From assembly GCA_937894665.1 (NCBI GenBank), contig CALAWF010000184.1:1-21224 (forward strand): 21,224 nt of DNA, written 5' to 3'. Source of the DNA: an uncultured bacterium. Its GTDB lineage: Bacteria > Cyanobacteriota > Vampirovibrionia > Gastranaerophilales > Gastranaerophilaceae. The first letter of the stretch is position 1. Every line of letters begins with the position of its first letter. The notes below the pieces were generated by a model. It was not told the origin of the DNA, ran no database searches, and was given only the letters and a program-made list of their open reading frames with translations. Of this stretch, positions 15,495-21,224 are shown piece by piece. The position numbers and the translations under genes were made by a program.

Positions 15495-15672
15495 AATAAA
15501 GCCCCGTATAAGCGGATTTTGTTACCTGCTTGGACTCGCAGGTGGGTGAGAACCCGAATTCATCCGTTTCCCGCTGGCGATAGAAGTATCGGCGGGTGTA
15601 CTTCAAACATTCTGGAGTTAACTCTCCCTATTTATATAAATGTAGGAACAAAATTAACGCCTATACCGAGCT
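15495..15672 (-). ncRNA. Structured non-coding RNA, unassigned (6S-like size)
   Basis: This is a region of about 178 bases with no open frame and its own near-consensus promoter on the minus strand. The predicted transcript begins GCUCGGUAUAGGCG, which pairs with its 3' end CGCUUAUACGGGGC in 13 of 14 positions. The helix continues inward with AUUUUGUU-CC / GG-AACAAAAU. Inside are further hairpins: GGAG/CUCC around 15612-15627, CCCGCCGAUA/UAUCGCCAGCGGG around 15569-15596, GGGU/ACCC around 15542-15555, and CCUGC/GCAGG around 15524-15542. Closed ends and a length near 180 nt would suit 6S RNA. However, the interior is multi-branched instead of one long bubble-containing rod, so the identity is open. 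The 3' segment AACAAAAUCCGCUUAU superficially resembles the end of RNase P RNA. A GGGGCUUUAUUUU tail could terminate it. Confidence 0.6.
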
Positions 15673-15678
15673 TCTTCT

Positions 15679-15707
15679 ATTATATCATATTTTTAATATT
15701 TTGACAA
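15679..15707 (-). promoter_or_regulatory. Near-consensus sigma-70 promoter of the structured RNA
   Basis: On the minus strand, TTGTCA (15707-15702), exactly 17 bases, and TATAAT (15684-15679) form the best promoter in the window. Transcription should start around 15672-15673, at the beginning of the long closing helix. It orients the RNA to the minus strand. Confidence 0.8.
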
Positions 15708-15720
15708 TCTAATCTACTTG

Positions 15721-17826
15721 TTAATTCATTTTTAGAACACTGTTTACATATTTTTCGGCAGCATCTGCTTGAGCCATTGCTTGATTAATTCCGCTCATAT
15801 CTTGAGATTGTTGAACCATTCCAACCGGAGAAGGAATATATGTTCTTACAGGTTCTTTTTCTTCGTTTTCTTTAACAGGTTTTGCTCCTTCCGGAGTTTC
15901 TGTTGTTTGAGTTGTATTTTGCGTTGTTGAACTGTTTGAAGTTGATTGTGTTTGTGTATTTGTACTGTTAACCGGATGTCCATTAATAGCGTTGATTCTT
16001 TGTTTAATCAAGTTTGAATCCGCATATTGATTTGGATTTCTTGGAGGTCGAGGTTTGTTTACATCCGGAATATTATTCTGTGGTTGTTGATTTTGCCCTT
16101 GAACTTGTTGAGGATTTTTATTTTCTTCAGGTTCTTTGTCTTCATCTAATACAGAATTTGTTGGTCTCCCAAAGATTTTGTGAACTGTTTTAGTTGTTAA
16201 TTTGGCCAAAAATGGTGAAATCATTAACATTGGGATTGCAAATCTAAGTGGAACTCCTAAAATATTTCCATTTGCACATTTTCTCAACCAGTTTAAATTC
16301 ATTCTGCTTGTTGATTTGTAGGCAGGAATTCTTTCGTTCCCTAAGTTAATTATTTTACCAATTTTGAAGCATAATTTGTTGAAAAATCCTTTTACATTTT
16401 GTTTCCCAAGTAAAACATCAAGTCTTTTTTGGGCAAACTTATATGCTTTTTTGTTATTTAACAAACCCGCAGCGTGTTTTGCTTTAAATTCTTCAATTCC
16501 TTTTCTATATGCTTCAATTGCAGCGTTGTCTTTAAGTCCAAGGTATTTTAAACCTCCAACTTTATGCATAGCCATAATTCCTACAGAAAGAGCAATGAAA
16601 TATGTGAAGTCATTTACAAATCTTTCTGCAAGGGTTTTACCTTTTTCTCCTTTAGGGGCTTTAATTGTGTGGTATAACATATCTGCAAAGATACCTGCCT
16701 GCATTGCTACTGCAAGTTTTCCTCCTGCAAATCTGTTTGTTGTTCCTTCAGAGAACCACCCTATAGATTTTGGTAATGCTCTTCCAAGTCTTGTACTATT
16801 CCCTTGACCTAAAACAGCTGTTAGTTTGTTCTTGCATTCAGATGTTTCGACAGTTCTTCCAATTGCACCGTTTATAAATTTCCCTATTTTCCCAGGTATT
16901 CTCCAAATTGAAATTTTGATATTATCTGCTTTAGACAAGATTTGTGATAATTTTTCGGTATTATCAACGTATTTCCCAGCTAATTCATTATATTCTCTTA
17001 AGGATTTAAACCCTAGTTTTTTGACTTTTAAACTTTTTGCAAGTTTTTCAAGCCCTTTCATTCCTGTTTTTGCTTCAATTTTTGAAATGATTTTTGAATC
17101 TGCTCCAAGTAATTCAAGTTCTTTTTTCTGTAGAGCTAGTGCTTTTTCTGCCTTAGTTTTTCCTTTTAGAGATTTAACAAAACTGTTAATTTCGTCTTGA
17201 GACATTTTTCCATATTGTTCGAGTCCTTGATAATAATTAAATTTTGGACTTAATGGAATTCCGAAAAATGGATCTTTAATTTGTCTGCCAGTTATAGGAG
17301 ACATATATGATTTAAAAACTTGTTCAATATCACTTGCTAAAAATCCTTCCGGACCTTTCGCTGCAGATTTAACAAGTTCCCATTCAGGTCTTGAAGAGAA
17401 ATTTTTCAAAGCGTTTGCTATTTTACTTTTTTTTGCAAGTTCTGAAGTCCTTTGGTCTATCCAATCAAAAGCAGATTCAATTCCTCTGCCTACTTTGGTT
17501 TTTGTTGAGAATTTATCTCCCATAGCTCCTAATTTCCCAAGTATGCTTTCGGAATATTCTCCTGCACATTTTGGATTAAATTTATCCATTCCATAGTTAA
17601 TTCCTAACCAAGCAGCTGTACCAAGTCCTAATGTTGCAACCGGATTTGATTCTTCGGATGCTTTTGCTCGATTGGCAAGGTAAGAATTATCTACAGATTG
17701 TTTAATCTGTTCGCTTCCTGCTCCTTGCATTGGAGGTTGTGTTCCATTAGGATTTTGTTGAAAGTTTACTTGGTTTTTGGGTTGTAAACTTGGTATATTT
17801 ACTGAATTGATTGATGTATCAGACAT
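15721..17826 (-). CDS. Large unknown protein with low-complexity tail
   Basis: This is a 701-residue protein of no family I recognise. Residues 1-45 are polar and Q/N/P-rich, with NQVNFQQNP. Hydrophobic segments lie at about 62-80, 370-388, 404-425 and 522-541. Between them are basic, helical soluble stretches (for example 120-350), with Lys- and Leu-rich helices. Residues 555-660 are low-complexity (Q, N, P, T, E, with runs such as NTQTQSTSNSSTTQNTTQTT). A short helical end (676-701, MAQADAAEKYVNSVLKMN) follows. It is probably membrane-associated. The start ATG has AAGGAAG upstream, and a TATACT about 45 bases upstream may be its -10. It is encoded just upstream of the structured RNA. It is probably lineage-specific, and no function is assigned. 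Confidence 0.75.
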   Translation of the reverse strand: MSDTSINSVNIPSLQPKNQVNFQQNPNGTQPPMQGAGSEQIKQSVDNSYLANRAKASEESNPVATLGLGTAAWLGINYGMDKFNPKCAGEYSESILGKLGAMGDKFSTKTKVGRGIESAFDWIDQRTSELAKKSKIANALKNFSSRPEWELVKSAAKGPEGFLASDIEQVFKSYMSPITGRQIKDPFFGIPLSPKFNYYQGLEQYGKMSQDEINSFVKSLKGKTKAEKALALQKKELELLGADSKIISKIEAKTGMKGLEKLAKSLKVKKLGFKSLREYNELAGKYVDNTEKLSQILSKADNIKISIWRIPGKIGKFINGAIGRTVETSECKNKLTAVLGQGNSTRLGRALPKSIGWFSEGTTNRFAGGKLAVAMQAGIFADMLYHTIKAPKGEKGKTLAERFVNDFTYFIALSVGIMAMHKVGGLKYLGLKDNAAIEAYRKGIEEFKAKHAAGLLNNKKAYKFAQKRLDVLLGKQNVKGFFNKLCFKIGKIINLGNERIPAYKSTSRMNLNWLRKCANGNILGVPLRFAIPMLMISPFLAKLTTKTVHKIFGRPTNSVLDEDKEPEENKNPQQVQGQNQQPQNNIPDVNKPRPPRNPNQYADSNLIKQRINAINGHPVNSTNTQTQSTSNSSTTQNTTQTTETPEGAKPVKENEEKEPVRTYIPSPVGMVQQSQDMSGINQAMAQADAAEKYVNSVLKMN

Positions 17827-17949
17827 GCGTATTCTACTTCCTTGTTTCCCTACAAGTATATAAAAACATTTTACGACGAGAAGTTGCTATTTTATTACAA
17901 AATTTTTTCTTATGTAAAGATATGTAACAAACTAATCCAAAACTGAAAT

Positions 17950-17978
17950 TTGGGAGTTCGTATATACTTTATATATAC
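17950..17978 (+). promoter_or_regulatory. Promoter with embedded inverted repeat for the microprotein
   Basis: TTGGGA (17950-17955), a 16-base spacer and TATATA (17972-17977) give a plausible promoter about 33 bases before the ATG. A perfect inverted repeat, GTATATA-cttta-TATATAC (17960-17978), overlaps the spacer and the -10, where an operator would sit. Confidence 0.5.
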
Positions 17979-18010
17979 AAGAGAGATAAATAAACAAGAG
18001 AGGCTTTAAG

Positions 18011-18187
18011 ATGGCAGTTGCAAATTTAAAAAAAATTGATAGTAAATTGAAAGATTTATACAAAGATCAAGTTACAAATGCAGTTCCTGCAGCTTCGCAA
18101 GAGCCATTTGTTGATAAATCAGATTTGTTATTTATGCAAATGAATTTTATTGCAGCATATAATAAACAAATGTTACACATTGCATAA
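18011..18187 (+). CDS. 58-residue microprotein
   Basis: This short open frame has complete gene signals: an upstream promoter, an AGAGAGG ribosome binding site 7 bases before the ATG, and a strong terminator about 55 bases after the stop. The product starts MAVANLKKIDSKLKDLYKDQ, has a short Ala/Pro-containing middle (VPAASQEPFVDK), and ends in a helix rich in Met, Phe and Ala (LLFMQMNFIAAYNKQMLHIA). It has no signal peptide and no convincing transmembrane helix. The family is unknown. It stands alone on the plus strand between two minus-strand genes, so it has its own transcript of about 290 bases. Confidence 0.68.
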   Translation: MAVANLKKIDSKLKDLYKDQVTNAVPAASQEPFVDKSDLLFMQMNFIAAYNKQMLHIA

Positions 18188-18241
18188 CAAGTTTTATTTT
18201 ATATTTTAACTCCAATTTAATTTTTCCCCTACAAATTTTTC

Positions 18242-18271
18242 CCTGATTTCAAATGAAGTCAGGTTTTTTTT
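18242..18271 (+). terminator. Rho-independent terminator of the microprotein gene
   Basis: CCTGATTTC / GAAGTCAGG form a 9-pair stem (one G-U) with an AAAT loop, followed by eight T residues at 18264-18271. It is the clearest intrinsic terminator in the window and is directed on the plus strand. smpB ends just beyond it on the other strand. Confidence 0.88.
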
Positions 18272-18278
18272 ATGGAAA

Positions 18279-18737
18279 TTAGTAGTTATATTTCCCTTTA
18301 GATGCTCTATCCATTTCTCGTTTTTGATCTTTTTTAGCAATATCATCTCGTTTGTCGTGAAGTTTCTTACCTTTTGCAAGTCCGATTTCTACTTTTGCAA
18401 AACCTTTTGTTATAAAAACTTCGAGAGGAACAATAGTATAACCGTCTTTTTTAATTTTTGAGTGCATCTTAAGGATTTCTTTTTTAGTTAAAAGGAGTTT
18501 TCTTGTCCTTTCTGCTTTGTGGTTATATCTGTTGCCTTGTTCATAAGGAGAGATGTGGCAGTTGTATAGAAAAATTTCATTATCTTCAATTTTGCAGAAA
18601 CTATCTTTGAGGTTAATAGCATTTTTTCTAATGGATTTAATCTCTGTTCCGGTCAGCACAATTCCTGCTACAAATTTTTCGAAAATTGTGTAGTCGTGAA
18701 AAGCTTTTCTATTTGTTGTTACAACTTTTTTATCCAT
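18279..18737 (-). CDS. smpB: SsrA-binding protein SmpB
   Basis: SmpB binds tmRNA and brings it to stalled ribosomes for trans-translation. The length of 152 residues is normal. Conserved features are NRKAFHDYTIFEKFVAGIVLTGTEIKSIR near the N-terminus, CHISPYEQGN in the middle, RKLLLTKKEI, and the C-terminal basic tail KGKKLHDKRDDIAKKDQKREMDRA, which enters the mRNA channel. No ssrA (tmRNA) gene is visible in this window. The ATG has no Shine-Dalgarno. TATAAT preceded by TGG (an extended -10) ends 6 bases upstream, inside the 22-base gap after the 261-residue gene, so smpB may have its own leaderless transcript. Confidence 0.97.
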   Translation of the reverse strand: MDKKVVTTNRKAFHDYTIFEKFVAGIVLTGTEIKSIRKNAINLKDSFCKIEDNEIFLYNCHISPYEQGNRYNHKAERTRKLLLTKKEILKMHSKIKKDGYTIVPLEVFITKGFAKVEIGLAKGKKLHDKRDDIAKKDQKREMDRASKGKYNY

Positions 18738-18743
18738 AGCTTG

Positions 18744-18749
18744 ATTATA
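18744..18749 (-). promoter_or_regulatory. Extended -10 for leaderless smpB
   Basis: A perfect TATAAT with TGG directly upstream (an extended -10) lies on the minus strand, six bases before the smpB ATG. Confidence 0.55.
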
Positions 18750-18759
18750 CCATAGAAAA

Positions 18760-19545
18760 TTATGAATTTGCTATTCTCGCTCTTTCTTGTTTTATGGTTT
18801 CGGCTAATTCAGATTCTACGGTTTTTATTTTATTTGGGAAATCATGTTTTTTTATTTCAAATTTTGGAAATCTCTCTAATGTGTTAGTTTTGAAAAATTT
18901 ATCCATTTCTGTTTTGCATTTGTTTCCAATTCTATTTCCATGAAGTTGTTCTGTCATGTAATATCTGAAAAATTGAAGTAGATCAATTTTTTCTTGTGAT
19001 GGACGACCTTGTAAAAACATTTTCAATTCTTTTTGAGTGAATTTATTAGTTCCAGCAATATTTTGTTTGTAGAAATTAAAAAATGTTTTTGCATTATATT
19101 TCTTTATTGCTAGTTCTCTTTTAGCAACTTTAGGGTTAAATATCTTATTAAGGAAAGAAAAAGCTATTTTCATAAATACAGGTGTTGCGGTTTTGGGAAT
19201 TGTACCAATTGACTGAGAAAGTGTAGATGTTGGAATGAAAAATGCATATCCTACTAGGGTTGCTGGTGCTACTGGAGTTATATTGAGTGCAATATTTCCA
19301 GTTTTTAAACCAGCATTAGGCATAGGAATAATTTGAACATTCTTAGCCTTAGCTGTTTGTTTTAATGTATTCACAAACACTTTTGTGGTTACATCTCCGT
19401 AAGTGTTATACATTGCTTTGATATTTCCAAAAAAGTTGTCGCTTGTTTGAATTGCTTTATCTAACCTTTGTTTTGCAGAGCCCTTTGCTGCTTCTAGAGG
19501 TAAATGAGATAGGGCGTGGTTAACTTTAATATTTACGTTTATCAT
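18760..19545 (-). CDS. Unknown 261-residue protein upstream of smpB
   Basis: This basic protein of 261 residues belongs to no family I recognise. It begins MINVNIKVNHALSHLPLEAA. A mildly hydrophobic central part (about 83-135) contains NIALNITPVAPATLVGYAFF and could be membrane-associated. The C-terminal half is basic and helical, with FTQKELKMFLQGRPSQEKIDLLQFFRYYMTEQ and a terminal Glu/Lys/Arg-rich helix. No signal peptide is seen. It has no Shine-Dalgarno; a TATAAT at 19553-19558 lies 7 bases before the ATG. It precedes smpB by 22 bases on the same strand. It may belong to the same lineage-specific set as the 701-residue protein, a link based only on the lack of recognisable homologues. Confidence 0.72.
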   Translation of the reverse strand: MINVNIKVNHALSHLPLEAAKGSAKQRLDKAIQTSDNFFGNIKAMYNTYGDVTTKVFVNTLKQTAKAKNVQIIPMPNAGLKTGNIALNITPVAPATLVGYAFFIPTSTLSQSIGTIPKTATPVFMKIAFSFLNKIFNPKVAKRELAIKKYNAKTFFNFYKQNIAGTNKFTQKELKMFLQGRPSQEKIDLLQFFRYYMTEQLHGNRIGNKCKTEMDKFFKTNTLERFPKFEIKKHDFPNKIKTVESELAETIKQERARIANS

Positions 19546-19552
19546 AGTACTT

Positions 19553-19558
19553 ATTATA
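19553..19558 (-). promoter_or_regulatory. -10 hexamer for the leaderless 261-residue gene
   Basis: A perfect TATAAT on the minus strand lies seven bases before the ATG. No Shine-Dalgarno and no convincing -35 are present. Confidence 0.5.
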
Positions 19559-19580
19559 AATATTGTGAAAATAAAATTTG

Positions 19581-20549
19581 CTAGTTATATAAAAAACATT
19601 TACATTTGTGAGTTGTGCTGAATTCTATTTCGTCAGGTATTTCCTTCTTGCATTTATCCACTACAAATGGGCATCTTGTATGGAACTTACAGCCTTCCGG
19701 AAGTTTTTGCGGGGAAGGTAATTCTCCTTGTAATTGAATTTTTTCTTTATTACTGTTTGTATTCAATTCCGGAACGGAGCTTAACAATGCCTTGGTGTAT
19801 GGATGTTTCGGTTCTGCAAAAATTTCTTCTGTTTTTCCAATTTCAATAATTTCTCCCAGATACATAATTGCAATTCTATCAGAAAGATATTTAATTACCC
19901 TCAAATCGTGAGAAATGAAAAGGAATGTCAAATTGAAATCGTCTTTTAATTCTTTTAAAAGATTAATTATTTGGGCTTGAATACTAACATCTAAAGCACT
20001 TACAGGTTCATCAGCAATGATGAATTTGGGATTAAGAACAAGTGAACGGGCAATTGCAATTCTTTGTCTTTGACCTCCTGAAAATTCGTGTGGGTAAAGT
20101 TTTAGACAATTTTTATCTAGTCCTACTTTTGAAATTTTTTCTTCTACAATTTTTTCAATTTCGTCTTTTTTTAATTTTGTATTTATTTCAAGTGGTTCTC
20201 TTAAAATTTCTCCAATTTTCATTTTAGGATTTAGGCTGGAATATGGATTTTGAAAAATCATTTGAACTTTTGTATAAAAGTTTCTAGAATCTTCTTTACT
20301 TTTTAAATCTAGAATATTTATATCGTTAAGTCTGATTTCTCCTTTGGAAAGAGTAACAAGTTTCATAATAGTTTTTGCTAAAGTTGATTTTCCACAACCT
20401 GATTCCCCCGCAATTGCAAGAATTTCACCTTCTTTTATATCAAGTGAAACGTTATTTACTGCATGAACAATCTGTGGAGATCCTAAAATTCCCTTTTTAG
20501 TTTGGTACTCCACAGATAAGTTTTTAATAGTAATTAAATTTTTGTTCAT
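19581..20549 (-). CDS. Oligopeptide/dipeptide ABC transporter ATP-binding protein (OppF/DppF type)
   Basis: This is a 322-residue ABC ATPase of the peptide/nickel importer family. It shows Walker A GESGCGKST (48-56), Q-loop IFQNPYSSLNP (98-108), signature SGGQRQRIAIARS (157-169), Walker B FIIADEP (177-182), H-loop H214, and the C-terminal oligopeptide-transporter domain with HPYTKALLSSVPE. Its terminal cysteines (C287, C293, C300, C316) match the pattern that binds a [4Fe-4S] cluster in characterised DppD-type ATPases. The partner permease, OppD and binding-protein genes are not in the window. The next gene downstream is unrelated and panC lies 52 bases upstream, so this may be an orphan subunit. 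A TATAAT at 20584-20589 in the gap could be its promoter. Confidence 0.93.
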   Translation of the reverse strand: MNKNLITIKNLSVEYQTKKGILGSPQIVHAVNNVSLDIKEGEILAIAGESGCGKSTLAKTIMKLVTLSKGEIRLNDINILDLKSKEDSRNFYTKVQMIFQNPYSSLNPKMKIGEILREPLEINTKLKKDEIEKIVEEKISKVGLDKNCLKLYPHEFSGGQRQRIAIARSLVLNPKFIIADEPVSALDVSIQAQIINLLKELKDDFNLTFLFISHDLRVIKYLSDRIAIMYLGEIIEIGKTEEIFAEPKHPYTKALLSSVPELNTNSNKEKIQLQGELPSPQKLPEGCKFHTRCPFVVDKCKKEIPDEIEFSTTHKCKCFLYN

Positions 20550-20601
20550 AATGAAAGTTTATCCTGAACTTGTTTATAAAACAATTATACTTTCAGCGGT
20601 A

Positions 20602-21224
20602 TTATTCTCCTAAAAGAATATTATCAATCAATCTTACTCCGCCAACTTTGCAAGCGATAAATACTCTTGTATGGTCATCAGCAGTTGTCATTTCGTCTAG
20701 GTTTTCTTCATTCATGAATGCAAGATATTCTAAATCATGATGTTCATTTAAAAATTGATAAGCTGTTTCTTTCAATGCTTCAATATCGGTTATGCCTTTT
20801 TTATAACAATTTTTGATATTATTTAAGATTTTGCTTAATACGAGGGCTTGAATTTTATCTTCTGCAGACAAATATTTATTTCTTGAACTCAAAGCTAATC
20901 CTGATTCCTCTCTAACAATAGGGCAAGGAACAATTTCAACTGGAATGTTCAAGTCTTTAACCATTTTTTTGATAATAATAAGTTGTTGAGCATCTTTTTG
21001 TCCGAAGAATGCAAAATCCGGTTGTACAATATTAAATAATTTATTTACTACGGTACAAACACCATCAAAATGTCCAACTCTTGATTTCCCGCATAATTTG
21101 TTTACATAGAAAAATGGTGGGATAACGTATGTCAAAAAGTCATTTGTTCTCATTTGGCATTCTCCGTACATTTCGTTTGGAGTTGGAGCAAAAACTATAT
21201 TTACACCGTTATCTTCACATAACT
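20602..21224 (-). CDS. panC: Pantothenate synthetase (pantoate-beta-alanine ligase), partial
   Basis: This is the C-terminal 207 residues of PanC; the N-terminus lies beyond the right edge. The enzyme joins pantoate and beta-alanine using ATP in vitamin B5/CoA synthesis. Recognisable segments are VFAPTPNEMYGE at the window edge, GHFDGVCTVVNKLFNIVQPDFAFFGQKDAQQL (ATP/pantoate site), the REESGLALSSRNKYLS loop, and the C-terminal dimerisation domain ending RLIDNILLGE. The reading frame is open to the last base of the window. GHFDGV replaces the more usual GHFRGV, a mild variation. Confidence 0.95.
   Translation of the reverse strand, partial: LCEDNGVNIVFAPTPNEMYGECQMRTNDFLTYVIPPFFYVNKLCGKSRVGHFDGVCTVVNKLFNIVQPDFAFFGQKDAQQLIIIKKMVKDLNIPVEIVPCPIVREESGLALSSRNKYLSAEDKIQALVLSKILNNIKNCYKKGITDIEALKETAYQFLNEHHDLEYLAFMNEENLDEMTTADDHTRVFIACKVGGVRLIDNILLGE

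Noticed and set aside
15495..15672. RNase P RNA or tmRNA identity for the structured RNA
   Set aside because: The 3' segment AACAAAAUCCGCUUAU resembles the end of RNase P RNA. However, the RNA is less than 200 bases and I do not find the GAGGAAAGUCC-type P4 strand. A tmRNA would need a GGGGC-type acceptor start, a tag frame and about 350 bases, none of which are present.
16364..17200. Two plus-strand open frames (147 and 124 residues) inside the 701-residue gene
   Set aside because: They are antisense frames rich in Phe, Leu, Ser and Pro, the usual shadow of Lys/Glu-rich coding sequence, with no ribosome binding sites.
1..21224. CRISPR arrays, insertion sequences, phage genes, tRNA/rRNA genes
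   Set aside because: I saw no regularly spaced direct repeats, transposase or integrase motifs, terminal inverted repeats with target duplications, or tRNA-like cloverleaf segments.

Overview
This window is AT-rich bacterial chromosome (about one third G+C by eye) with compact genes on both strands. It carries a typical housekeeping set (gatC, pyrG, recF, uvrB, smpB, panC), parts of a type IV pilus system (prepilin peptidase, PilT, a CpaE/TadZ/MinD-like ATPase) and a group-3, SigF/FliA-like sigma factor. It also holds several proteins I cannot match to a known family. The cyanobacterial-like pilus and sigma content, the low G+C, and the lineage-specific proteins with short polar N-termini and Q/N/T/P-rich tails suggest a non-photosynthetic relative of cyanobacteria, for example the gut-associated Gastranaerophilales/Vampirovibrionia ('Melainabacteria'). 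That placement is an inference from gene content, not a phylogenetic result.

Layout. At 1-1393 (minus) a sigma factor gene overlaps the prepilin peptidase gene by four bases. At 1532-4966 (plus) lie gatC, pyrG and a 12-helix sugar-type MFS transporter, with strong hairpins after gatC and after pyrG. At 5069-7469 (plus) two overlapping genes form the most distinctive locus. The first encodes a membrane-anchored, coiled-coil and beta-repeat protein. The second encodes an ADP-ribosyltransferase of the R-S-E class with recognisable R, STS and ExE motifs. recF converges on them from the minus strand. At 8694-10837 (plus) are a small acidic protein, pilT and a multi-helix membrane protein, converging on uvrB (minus). 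At 12946-13833 there is a second multi-helix membrane protein, followed by a strong bidirectional terminator.

At 13885-15426 (minus) a CpaE/TadZ-like ATPase is followed by a small unknown protein. Just upstream, at about 15495-15672 (minus), is an unassigned structured RNA. It has a near-consensus sigma-70 promoter and a long helix joining its two ends. At 15721-17826 (minus) is a 701-residue unknown protein. A 58-residue microprotein with its own promoter and terminator sits at 18011-18187 (plus). The right end (all minus) holds smpB, an unknown 261-residue protein, an OppF/DppF-type ABC ATPase and the C-terminal part of panC.

Two themes connect the genes. The first is surface machinery: the sigma factor with the prepilin peptidase, PilT, and the CpaE-like protein. 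The second is a candidate interaction or effector locus, the ART pair. Four minus-strand genes (recF, uvrB, smpB and the 261-residue gene) have no Shine-Dalgarno sequence. Each has a TATAAT or TAGAAT hexamer only 6-7 bases before its start codon, which is the spacing expected for leaderless mRNAs. No CRISPR array, insertion sequence, tRNA or rRNA gene is visible.
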